Shown here: positions 6,992 through 13,394 of the stretch, in pieces
Numbering within the stretch: position 1 is the first letter of the stretch
How the letters are laid out: each line of letters opens with the position of its first letter
NCBI GenBank assembly: GCA_934636065.1
Contig: CAKTZW010000011.1
Coordinates: 1-15,756 of the forward strand
Direction: 5' to 3'
From: an uncultured Labedella sp.
Lineage (GTDB): Bacteria > Actinomycetota > Actinomycetes > Actinomycetales > Microbacteriaceae
Length of the DNA: 15,756 bases
Program-made: the position numbers and the translations under genes
The notes under the pieces: model-generated
The model's input: the letters and a program-made list of their open reading frames with translations, nothing else
Database searches by the model: none
What the model was told of the DNA's origin: nothing

Positions 6992-6997
6992 GGAGTC

Positions 6998-8197
6998 ATG
7001 AACGCGATCGACGGTCCCTGGCGCCGAACAGCACGCGGGGCCGGGCTTCTGGGAGCCGACGGCACGGCCTCCCCCACCGTCTTCGCGGAGATGAGCGCCC
7101 TCGCCGTCCGGAGCGGGGCCATCAACCTCGGGCAGGGCTTCCCGGACGAGGACGGCCCGGCGCCCGTCCTCGATGCCGCGATGCGCGCTATCGCCGACGG
7201 GCGCAACCAGTACCCGCCGGGACGGGGCACCCCGGAACTGCTCGACGCGGTCGCCCAGCACCAGCGCCGCTTCTACGGGCTCGAGGTCGACCCCGGCACC
7301 GAGGTGCTCGTCACCGCCGGCGCGACGGAGGCGCTCGCCGCGTCCCTGCTCGCTCTCACCGAACCCGGTGACGAGGTCGTCGTGTTCGAACCGTTCTACG
7401 ACGCCTACGCCGGGCTCATCGCGCTCGCCGGGGCTCGACTCGTCCCCGTGCCGCTGCGCTGGCCCGGGTTCGAACCGGATCCCGACGACCTGCGCCGCGC
7501 GGTCGGCGACCGCACGCGCGCCATCCTCGTCAACGATCCGCACAATCCGACGGGGACGACGTTCGATGCGGCGACGAGAGCCCTCATCGTCGAGCTCGCC
7601 CACCGCCACGACGCCTGGATCGTCACGGACGAGGTGTACGAACACCTCACCTTCGACTCGGCGCACGTCCCGCTGTCGACGCTCCCGGGGGCGAGGGACC
7701 GGACCATCACGATCTCGTCGGCGGGCAAGACGTTCAACACGACCGGCTGGAAGGTCGGCTGGCTCGTCGCGCCGCCCGCGGTCGTCACGGCGATCGTGAC
7801 CGTGAAGCAGTTCCTCACCTACGTGAACGCGTCGCCGTTCCAGCCGGCGATCGCCGTGGGGCTCGATCTGGGCGACGACGTGTACGAGGGCATCGCCGGC
7901 GCATTGCGCGACAAGCGCGACCTCCTCGTCGCCGGCCTCCGCCACGCGGGGTTCGACGTGTCGGTGCCGGACGGATCCTATTTCGTCGTCGCCGACGCGC
8001 GTCCGCTCGGTTTCGGTGACGCGCGCGAGCTCTGCCTCACCCTGCCCGAACGAGCCGGAGTCGTCGCGGTGCCGGTCAGCGCCTTCGTCGGCGAGGAGCG
8101 TCGCGACGACTATCGCTCGCTCGTCCGGTTCGCCTTCTGCAAACGGACCGAGGTCCTCGAGGCGGCGGTGGTCGGCCTGTCTCGGCTCGCCGGCTGA
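6998..8197 (+). CDS. PLP-dependent class I/II aminotransferase (DapC / kynurenine aminotransferase-like)
   Basis: A 399-residue fold-type I aminotransferase. Visible hallmarks are INLGQGFPDEDGP (about 43-55), YPPGRGTPELLDAV, NDPHNPTG (179-186, with N183 as the cofactor-binding Asn), DEVYE (D211, Y214) and SSAGKTFNTTGWKVGW with Schiff-base Lys244. The length is normal for the family. In actinobacteria this subgroup is usually annotated as N-succinyldiaminopimelate aminotransferase (DapC). The same fold group includes kynurenine and methionine aminotransferases, so the substrate is uncertain and the neighbours give no pathway clue. The protein is predicted to be cytosolic. The gene is probably leaderless and monocistronic, and ends 4 bp from the end of the convergent topoisomerase gene with no terminator between them. 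Confidence 0.92.
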   Translation: MNAIDGPWRRTARGAGLLGADGTASPTVFAEMSALAVRSGAINLGQGFPDEDGPAPVLDAAMRAIADGRNQYPPGRGTPELLDAVAQHQRRFYGLEVDPGTEVLVTAGATEALAASLLALTEPGDEVVVFEPFYDAYAGLIALAGARLVPVPLRWPGFEPDPDDLRRAVGDRTRAILVNDPHNPTGTTFDAATRALIVELAHRHDAWIVTDEVYEHLTFDSAHVPLSTLPGARDRTITISSAGKTFNTTGWKVGWLVAPPAVVTAIVTVKQFLTYVNASPFQPAIAVGLDLGDDVYEGIAGALRDKRDLLVAGLRHAGFDVSVPDGSYFVVADARPLGFGDARELCLTLPERAGVVAVPVSAFVGEERRDDYRSLVRFAFCKRTEVLEAAVVGLSRLAG

Positions 8198-8201
8198 GGG
8201 C

Positions 8202-9194
8202 TCACTCGATCGCTTCCGCCGCCCCCGGTCGCAGCAGTTCCACGAGCGCGGCCTCGCCCGCATGGCCGCGCGCCGGTCGGGCCGTCCGGCCGTTCTCGTA
8301 GAGGGTCAGCACTCGAGGATCGATGTAGCTCGAACGCGCGATCGTCGGAGTGTTCCCGAGGACCTCGGAGGCCGCCTTGACCGCGGCGACGACCGCCCGC
8401 TTGCGCGCCGTCATCGTCTCCTCCGGCCCCGTGCGCGCGAGGGACTGCGCCGCCACGGACGTCCCGTGGAGCGTACGGAAGTCCTTCGCGCTGAACGCCT
8501 CGCCCACGAGCCCGCGGATGTAGTCGTTCGCGTCCTCCGCGGAGAGCGTCTTCCATCGTCGACCCGCCTTCCAGGCGAACACCCGAGAGGTCTTCCCGCG
8601 GCGACGCCGCAAGGCTCGGAGGACCTCGGCGAGGTCGGCGTCCACCATCTCCGAATGCCACTGCTGCGAGCTCTTGCCGGGGAAGTGGAGGGTCACGAGA
8701 TCGCCCGAGATCAGCAGATGCTGTCCGAGCAGCGTCGAGAGGCCGTACGAACCGTTCTCGTCCGCATACCGGTCCCCGCCGATGCGCGGGGCCGCCGTGT
8801 CGAGGATGCGGAACATCGCGGCCAGCACGGCCTCGCGGGACGTCGGCTCGCCGTGCAGGTGCCGGGTGACGGTCGATCGCACCCCGGGCAGGACCTCCGC
8901 GAAGTCGAGGCTGCGCTCGAACTTGGCCACGTCCTGCTTCTCGCGCCACGCCTCGTGGTACAGGTACTGTCGGCGGCCCGCGGCGTCCGTTCCGACGGCC
9001 TGGATGTGACCGTTGGCGTACGGCGAGATCCAGACGTCGCTCCACGCCGGGGGGATGACGAGATCGGTGATCCGGGATCGCGCCGTCGGATCGGTGATGG
9101 TGCGTCCGTCCTCGTCCAGATAACGGAAGCCCCTGCCGGAACGACGTCGCGTCCACCCGGGGCCTGACGCGACACTACGACGAAGCCTGACCAT
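8202..9194 (-). CDS. Poxvirus-type DNA topoisomerase IB
   Basis: A 330-residue type IB topoisomerase, which relaxes supercoils by cutting one strand through a 3'-phosphotyrosyl link. The N-terminal domain shows DLVIPPAWSDVWISPYANGHIQAVG (about 44-68) and GRRQYLYHEAWR (73-84), both typical of bacterial members. The predicted active-site set is R137, K174 (FPGKSS), R240 (KDFRTLHGT), N281 (LGNTP) and nucleophile Y290 (SSYIDPRV). It follows the order and spacing known for bacterial enzymes such as that of Deinococcus radiodurans, including Asn in place of the poxviral His. The protein is full length and apparently functional. The start ATG has a TAGGGT box 6 bp upstream, so the mRNA is probably leaderless. 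It converges with the aminotransferase gene, and upstream lies the hairpin that ends the ArsR operon. Confidence 0.95.
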   Translation of the reverse strand: MVRLRRSVASGPGWTRRRSGRGFRYLDEDGRTITDPTARSRITDLVIPPAWSDVWISPYANGHIQAVGTDAAGRRQYLYHEAWREKQDVAKFERSLDFAEVLPGVRSTVTRHLHGEPTSREAVLAAMFRILDTAAPRIGGDRYADENGSYGLSTLLGQHLLISGDLVTLHFPGKSSQQWHSEMVDADLAEVLRALRRRRGKTSRVFAWKAGRRWKTLSAEDANDYIRGLVGEAFSAKDFRTLHGTSVAAQSLARTGPEETMTARKRAVVAAVKAASEVLGNTPTIARSSYIDPRVLTLYENGRTARPARGHAGEAALVELLRPGAAEAIE

Positions 9195-9200
9195 GGCGTC

Positions 9201-9206
9201 ACCCTA
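9201..9206 (-). promoter_or_regulatory. -10 box of a leaderless promoter for topoisomerase IB
   Basis: On the reverse strand TAGGGT is followed by GACGCC and then ATG at 9194, again the 6-bp spacing that puts transcription start on the A of the start codon. No Shine-Dalgarno sequence and no clear -35 are visible. The box lies between the ArsR-operon hairpin and the topoisomerase start. Confidence 0.5.
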
Positions 9207-9237
9207 GGCGCGGCACGGCCGCTGCCGCCGCCCCGTG

Positions 9238-9276
9238 CGCGGCGGCGGCCCGCCTGGTATACGGGCCGCCGCCGCG
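9238..9276 (-). terminator. 15-bp perfect hairpin ending the ArsR-SRPBCC operon
   Basis: CGCGGCGGCGGCCCG (9238-9252) and CGGGCCGCCGCCGCG (9262-9276) form an uninterrupted 15-bp stem around a 9-base loop, starting one base after the SRPBCC stop codon. There is no T tract on the reverse strand. By position and strength it is the likely terminator of the two-gene operon, and it shields the topoisomerase promoter located just beyond. Confidence 0.65.
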
Positions 9277-9277
9277 A

Positions 9278-9763
9278 TCAGGATGCGAGGATGTCGTCGA
9301 TCTGCTCGAGCGCCAGGCGCATCCCCTCCTCCATGCCCATCTCGGTCAGCTGCTCGAGTTGCTCGACGCTCTCGAAGTGACTGACGATCGTCATCGAGGT
9401 GCGCTCTCCGAGCGACTCGAGCCGCACCTCGGCGCGCGTCGTCCCGAGCGACGGATCCATTTCACCCTCCGGCGTCGCAAAGGCGTCCTCGAACTCGAAG
9501 AACTCCGGTTCGACGACGCGAAGGATGTTCCAGAGCCCGCGCGCCTGCTCACCGTCGGGACCGGTCATCAGGTAGTGGGCGCGGCCGCCCTCGCGGAAGT
9601 CGTACTCCATGACCGTTGCCGGCCAGGTGGGCGGGCCCCACCAGCGCTCGAGCTGACGAGGATCCGCCCATAACAGCCACACCCGCTCGATCGGTGCGTC
9701 GAACTCTGATCTGAACGTTAAGGTGAGGGCCTCGAGGTCCTTCGATCGACTTGTCACGGTCAT
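9278..9763 (-). CDS. SRPBCC-fold (AHSA1/START-like) protein
   Basis: A 161-residue protein of the COG3832 type. These proteins have a helix-grip fold with a hydrophobic ligand cavity and often unknown ligands. Typical features are FDAPIERVWLLWADPRQLERWWGP (about 21-44), MTGPDGEQARGLWNILRVVEPEFFEFED in the middle, and the C-terminal amphipathic helix MGMEEGMRLALEQIDDIL (about 142-159). The length is normal. Its ATG overlaps the ArsR gene's TGA by 4 bp (ATGA), so the two are translationally coupled. ArsR plus AHSA1-like pairs are a very common bacterial two-gene operon. The regulator presumably controls both, and the SRPBCC partner may bind or process the inducing compound, but no ligand is known. 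Confidence 0.9.
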   Translation of the reverse strand: MTVTSRSKDLEALTLTFRSEFDAPIERVWLLWADPRQLERWWGPPTWPATVMEYDFREGGRAHYLMTGPDGEQARGLWNILRVVEPEFFEFEDAFATPEGEMDPSLGTTRAEVRLESLGERTSMTIVSHFESVEQLEQLTEMGMEEGMRLALEQIDDILAS

Positions 9764-10110
9764 GCTGTCGTTCCCTTCTCATCATCGGCCAGGAGGGCCG
9801 CCATCCGGGCTGTACGTGCTCGCCACAGGGCCTCGTAGCCATCCAGCACGTCGCGGACGGCACGGGTGGCCTCGACGTCGCCCCGGACGATCTGCTCGCG
9901 CCCACGGCGCTCCTTCGTCACGAGTCCGGCTCGCTGCAGCACCGCGACGTGCTTCTGCACGGCGGCGAAGCTCATCTCGTACCGGGCGGCGAGATCCGAC
10001 ACCGACTCCTCAGCGAGCAGCACACGTCGCACGATGTCGCGACGCGTCCCGTCCGCGAGGGCCCGGAACAACCGATCGACATCGTCGTCATGCGCTCGTT
10101 GTACAACCAT
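9760..10110 (-). CDS. ArsR-family winged-helix transcriptional regulator
   Basis: A 116-residue DNA-binding protein. The winged helix-turn-helix spans about residues 10-75 (LFRALADGTRRDIVRRVL, then SVSDLAARYEMSFAAVQKHVAVLQRAGLV with the recognition helix near 47-60, and the wing KERRGREQIVR). The protein has no cysteine at all, so the metal-sensing Cys sites of classical ArsR/SmtB proteins are absent. It belongs to the non-metal group usually paired with SRPBCC proteins. ATG 10110 is supported by a TTGACC-N17-TAACGT promoter that starts transcription within 1-3 bases of the ATG. A 20-bp inverted repeat across the start codon is the probable autoregulatory operator. The gene's end overlaps the SRPBCC gene by 4 bp. 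Confidence 0.92.
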   Translation of the reverse strand: MVVQRAHDDDVDRLFRALADGTRRDIVRRVLLAEESVSDLAARYEMSFAAVQKHVAVLQRAGLVTKERRGREQIVRGDVEATRAVRDVLDGYEALWRARTARMAALLADDEKGTTA

Positions 10111-10120
10111 GTGGTTGTAC
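10101..10120. promoter_or_regulatory. Inverted-repeat operator covering the start codon of the ArsR gene
   Basis: GTACAACCATGTGGTTGTAC consists of two perfect 9-bp arms separated by two bases. It spans the last two bases of the -10 box, the predicted transcription start and the first codons (ATG GTT GTA) of the regulator. A dimeric ArsR repressor binding here would block its own leaderless transcription. The binding itself is inferred; the symmetry is seen directly. Confidence 0.75.
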
Positions 10121-10147
10121 GTTACGCCGACGAAGCTCGCCGGTCAA
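10119..10147 (-). promoter_or_regulatory. Promoter of the ArsR-SRPBCC operon (TTGACC-N17-TAACGT)
   Basis: On the reverse strand the -35 TTGACC (10147-10142), an exact 17-bp spacer and the -10 TAACGT (10124-10119) form the best housekeeping-type promoter in the window. Eight bases separate the -10 from ATG 10110, so the transcript starts at or within about two bases of the start codon. The inverted-repeat operator overlaps its downstream edge. Confidence 0.75.
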
Positions 10148-10208
10148 CAGGCCGGTGCCGATTCCCTCGACGCCGTCGGCATCACCGGGAGACGGCGCCG
10201 CGGCAACG

Positions 10209-10242
10209 AAAAAGGCCCGGAATCTCAGTGATTCCGGGCCTT
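10209..10242 (-). terminator. Rho-independent terminator of the tRNA-fMet gene
   Basis: AAGGCCCGGAAT (10212-10223) and ATTCCGGGCCTT (10231-10242) form a perfect 12-bp stem with a 7-base loop. On the reverse strand the stem runs into five T residues (10213-10209). It begins 2 bp after the encoded CCA end of the tRNA. This is the only classical T-tailed terminator I found in the window. Confidence 0.9.
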
Positions 10243-10244
10243 CA

Positions 10245-10321
10245 TGGTTGCGGGGGCAGGATTTGAACCTACGACCTCTGGGTTATGAGCCCAGCGAGCT
10301 ACCGAACTGCTCCACCCCGCG
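10245..10321 (-). tRNA. Initiator tRNA-Met (fMet), anticodon CAT, CCA encoded
   Basis: A 77-nt tRNA. The mature 5' end reads CGCGGGGTGGAGCAG, the anticodon loop is CTCATAA, the T arm contains GTTCAAATC, and the 3' end is CCCCGCAACCA with the CCA in the genome. Two initiator features are present: the unpaired C1-A72 at the acceptor end (which elongator tRNAs lack and formylase recognises) and the three consecutive G-C pairs at the base of the anticodon stem. It is a stand-alone gene with its own promoter and terminator. Confidence 0.97.
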
Positions 10322-10333
10322 GCACAAGAATTT

Positions 10334-10362
10334 ACTCTAGCACACGCTCGGCAGCACGTCGA
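10334..10362 (-). promoter_or_regulatory. Promoter of the tRNA-fMet gene (TCGACG-N17-TAGAGT, extended -10)
   Basis: On the reverse strand the -10 TAGAGT (10339-10334) is preceded by TGC, giving an extended -10. A -35-like TCGACG (10362-10357, four of six matches to TTGACA) lies exactly 17 bp upstream. Transcription would start near 10327, about six bases before the mature tRNA 5' end. Confidence 0.65.
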
Positions 10363-10368
10363 ATCGAC

Positions 10369-10395
10369 GGGGGCGCCGAGGTCGTCGGCGCCCCC
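10369..10395 (-). terminator. Hairpin terminator of the UPF0182 gene
   Basis: GGGGGCGCCGA (10369-10379) and TCGGCGCCCCC (10385-10395) form a perfect 11-bp stem with a 5-base loop, 9 bp after the UPF0182 stop codon. The T tract is missing. The tRNA promoter's -35 begins only 7 bp beyond the hairpin, so it also insulates the tRNA gene from read-through. Confidence 0.65.
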
Positions 10396-10404
10396 TCCTG
10401 ATCG

Positions 10405-13335
10405 TTACTGGCCGAGCAGGCCGAGCGCGCGCTCCACGGCGTCGGAGAGCTGCTCGTCCGCCTCGCCGTATGCCGCCCAGTCGCCCGCCTCGAGCGCCGC
10501 CTGCTTCGCCTCCATGGCCTCCTGAGCGTCCGCGAGGGCTGCCGCGAGCTCGGCGTCGACGCCCGTCGTCGGCGGGGTCTCTCCCCCGTCTCCCCCGTCG
10601 CCCTCGCCGGGATCAGCCGGCTCCGTCGGAGTCTCCTCGCCCTCGCCGGGCGGAACGTCGCCGTCGCCGGCGCTGGCTCCGGAGTCGCCGCCGAACAGGG
10701 AATCGAGCGCCTGGTCGAGCGTGTCCTCGAAGGCGATCTGGTCGCCGAACCCGACGAGGACCTTCTGGAGTACCGGGTAGCTCGTCTCCCCCGTGCTCTG
10801 CACGTACACGGGCTGCACGTAGAGCAGGCCGCCGCCGACGGGCAGCGTCAGGAGGTTTCCGTTCAGGACGTCGGTCTGTCCCTGCCGGAGGATGTTGATG
10901 AGCGACGAGACCGCCTGGTCGGAGTTGAAGTCGTTCTGCATCTGACCGGGACCGGGCACGGTCGACTCGTCCGGCATGGTGAGCAGCCGCAGCTTCCCGT
11001 ATCCCTCTCCCCTGACACCGTCCTCGCCTCCGGCGTCGGCGTCGACAGCGAGGTAGCCCTTGAGGACGTTGGAGGCGTCCTCGCTGGACGCGCCTCGCGG
11101 GATGAAGGTGGAGTAGAGCGAGAACGAGGGCGACTCCTGGCCCGGCATCTGCAGGGTCAGGTAGTACGGCGGCTGCAGACTGTTCGTGTCGGCCGACTCC
11201 TGCGGATCCGCCGGCGTCTGCCACGCGTCCGTGCGGGAGTAGAAGCGTCCGGCGTCGGTCACGTGGTACTGACCGAGGATGGACCGCTGCACCTTGAACA
11301 GGTCGGTCGGATACCGCACGTGGCTCATGAGGTCGCCCGACATCTCGGTGATCGGCTTGAGCGTCGACGGGAAGATCTTCTGCCAGGTCTTGAGCACCGG
11401 GTCCTCGTCGTCCCACGCGTAGAGGGTGACCGTGCCGTCGTAGGCGTCGACCGTCGCCTTGACCGAGTTGCGGATGTAGTTGATGTCGTCGATCGCGTAC
11501 CGCTGCGCCTCCGAGTCGGAGTCGGCGATGGAGTTCGACAGGCTCACGGTGCGCGAGTAGGGGTACGCGTCGGAGGTCGTGTAGCCGTCGACGATCCACA
11601 CGATCTTGCCGTCGACGACGCTCGGGTACGGGTCGGAGTCGAGCGTGAGGTACGGGGCGACCTTCTGCACGCGGTCCACCGGGTTCCGGTCATAGAGGAT
11701 CTGCGAGTCGCCGTTCACGGCGTCCGAGAGGAAGATCTGCTCGGACTGGAACTTGAGCGCGTAGACGAGCCGGTTGAAGACCGAGTCGAGCTTCGGACCC
11801 GCGTCGCCCTCGAACGTGTTGTACGTCTCGGACTCGCCGTCCTCGCCCGACGGGTAGTCGAGTTCACGCGGATCGGAGCCCTCCGGAGCACCCACGATGG
11901 AGTAGGCCGGGGACTGCTCGCCGAAGTAGACGCGCGGCTCGTATTCGCCGAGTTCTCCGCTCGTCGGGATCCCCGATTCGAAGAACACCGGCTGCCCGTC
12001 GGCGGAGCGCTGGTTTCCGTACGCCGCCACGACACCGTAGCCGTGGGTGTAGACGACCGCGTTGTTGTACCAGGACGATCCGTCCCCGAGGCCGGACTGG
12101 CGGAGTTCGCGGACCGCGATGACCGTGTCCTGGCTCTCACCGTCGATCTCGTAGCGGTCGACGTCGAGCTCCCGATTGAAGCCGTAGTAGGTCTTGAATC
12201 GCTCGAGCTGCGCGACGGCCGGGCTCACGAGGGCCGGGTCGATGATGCGGATCGACGCCGTGGTCTCGGCGTCCGAGCGCAAGGCGCCCGGGGAGGCCTC
12301 CGTCGAGGCCGAGTACGGCACCTCTTCGACATCGGCGACGTCGAAGGCGTCACGCGTGAGGTCGATGTTGCGCTGGATGTACGGCTCCTCGAGCACGCGG
12401 GCGTTCGGGTCGACCGTGAAGCGCTGCACGACCCAGGGGTACAGCGAGCCGAGCACGACGCTCGCGACGAGCAGCAACGCCGTTCCGACGAGCGGGAACC
12501 GCCAGCGTCCGATGAAGGCCGTGACGAAGAAGAGCACGGCGATGAGCAGGGCGATCCCGGCGAGGATCTGGCGCGCCCAGATCGTCGCGTTCACATCGGT
12601 GTAGCTGGCACCCGTGATGAGCTCGCCCGTCTGCGTCAGCGTCGTGAACTGGTCGAACCAGATGCTGACGGCCTGGAGGAGCAGGTAGAGACCCGCGAGG
12701 ACCGCGATCTGGATCCGCGAGGACTTCGAGATGCGGAGCTCGCGACCGTTCACGCGGATCGACCCGTAGAGGTAGGAGACCGCGACCGTCAGGAGCGTCG
12801 CGATGAGCACCACGGCCGACGCGAAGGAGACGAGACCCCGATAGAAGGGCAGCTCGAAGAGGTAGAAGGACAGATCGAGACCGAACTGCGGGTCCGTCGA
12901 GCCCGTGGCCGTGCGGTTGAGCCACAGGAGCGTGGTCTCCCAGCGACTCGACGCCGACAGCCCGGCGAAGAGGCCGAGCACGGCGGGGATCGCCCACATC
13001 GCGAGCCGGCGCAGCGGCTCCACGAGCTCCTGGTAGCGGTCGAGCTGGGAGTTGAGCCGCGCGTAGACCGGACGGAGCCGGTACGCGAGATTGATCGTCA
13101 ACCACACGGGCAGCGCCATCGCGACGAAGCCGATGACGAACATGACCGCGACGGCGGTCCACTGCGTCGTCAGCACCGAGGCGTAGCCGAGCTGCGAGAA
13201 CCAGAGGTAGTCGGTGTACAGCCCGGTGAACAGGAAGAACGCCACGACGAGCGCGCCGACGACGAGGAGTGTGATCGCGAGAGGCAGGCGTCTCCGGCTG
13301 GACGGCTCCGGGCGGACGGTGGAAGCAGAGGTCAT
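10405..13335 (-). CDS. UPF0182 family multi-pass membrane protein
   Basis: A 976-residue protein of the UPF0182 family (M. tuberculosis Rv0064 and Rv3193c), whose function is not established. Seven N-terminal helices are visible at about 17-39, 60-82, 112-130, 167-190, 207-227, 256-276 and 281-302. A large domain of roughly 570 residues follows, probably extracytoplasmic, with many aromatic and acidic segments. Next come a Gly/Pro/Glu linker without predicted structure (about 882-925) and an alanine-rich helical tail (about 928-976). The length is normal for the family. The gene lies 59 bp downstream of the PDZ/Lon-like protease gene, an order conserved in actinobacteria, but has its own likely promoter (TAGGAT, 13377-13372). 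A weak GAAGG precedes the ATG. A hairpin terminator follows. Confidence 0.93.
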   Translation of the reverse strand: MTSASTVRPEPSSRRRLPLAITLLVVGALVVAFFLFTGLYTDYLWFSQLGYASVLTTQWTAVAVMFVIGFVAMALPVWLTINLAYRLRPVYARLNSQLDRYQELVEPLRRLAMWAIPAVLGLFAGLSASSRWETTLLWLNRTATGSTDPQFGLDLSFYLFELPFYRGLVSFASAVVLIATLLTVAVSYLYGSIRVNGRELRISKSSRIQIAVLAGLYLLLQAVSIWFDQFTTLTQTGELITGASYTDVNATIWARQILAGIALLIAVLFFVTAFIGRWRFPLVGTALLLVASVVLGSLYPWVVQRFTVDPNARVLEEPYIQRNIDLTRDAFDVADVEEVPYSASTEASPGALRSDAETTASIRIIDPALVSPAVAQLERFKTYYGFNRELDVDRYEIDGESQDTVIAVRELRQSGLGDGSSWYNNAVVYTHGYGVVAAYGNQRSADGQPVFFESGIPTSGELGEYEPRVYFGEQSPAYSIVGAPEGSDPRELDYPSGEDGESETYNTFEGDAGPKLDSVFNRLVYALKFQSEQIFLSDAVNGDSQILYDRNPVDRVQKVAPYLTLDSDPYPSVVDGKIVWIVDGYTTSDAYPYSRTVSLSNSIADSDSEAQRYAIDDINYIRNSVKATVDAYDGTVTLYAWDDEDPVLKTWQKIFPSTLKPITEMSGDLMSHVRYPTDLFKVQRSILGQYHVTDAGRFYSRTDAWQTPADPQESADTNSLQPPYYLTLQMPGQESPSFSLYSTFIPRGASSEDASNVLKGYLAVDADAGGEDGVRGEGYGKLRLLTMPDESTVPGPGQMQNDFNSDQAVSSLINILRQGQTDVLNGNLLTLPVGGGLLYVQPVYVQSTGETSYPVLQKVLVGFGDQIAFEDTLDQALDSLFGGDSGASAGDGDVPPGEGEETPTEPADPGEGDGGDGGETPPTTGVDAELAAALADAQEAMEAKQAALEAGDWAAYGEADEQLSDAVERALGLLGQ

Positions 13336-13371
13336 TGCGTGTTGGCCTTCATCGGTCGGGGTGTGACTGCA

Positions 13372-13377
13372 ATCCTA
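13372..13377 (-). promoter_or_regulatory. Putative -10 box for the UPF0182 gene
   Basis: On the reverse strand TAGGAT fits TANNNT and would give a leader of about 30 bases before ATG 13335, with a GAAGG in it. It lies in the 59-bp gap after the PDZ/Lon-like gene. A small 7-bp-arm palindrome (GGCTGACAGTCAGCC, 13386-13400) overlaps that gene's stop codon just upstream. No good -35 is seen. Confidence 0.35.
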
Positions 13378-13394
13378 CGTGCGCTGGCTGACAG

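Larger units (their letters stand above)
6771..6997. other. Divergent intergenic region between the HtrA-like and aminotransferase genes
   Basis: This is the longest gene-free stretch of the window at 227 bp. It holds the AAAGGAGAA ribosome-binding site for the HtrA-like gene (6775-6783) and the -10 box of the aminotransferase (6986-6991). A short imperfect stem (AGCGG/CCGCT) lies near 6840-6860, and CCCCGTCT and AGACGGGG, which are complementary, sit about 40 bp apart. I could not find a convincing -10 for the HtrA-like gene on the reverse strand, so it may depend on an alternative sigma factor. Confidence 0.5.

Noticed and set aside
6863..8263. 466-codon reverse open frame opposite the aminotransferase
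   Set aside because: Arg/Gly/Glu-rich shadow of a gene with complete PLP-enzyme motifs.
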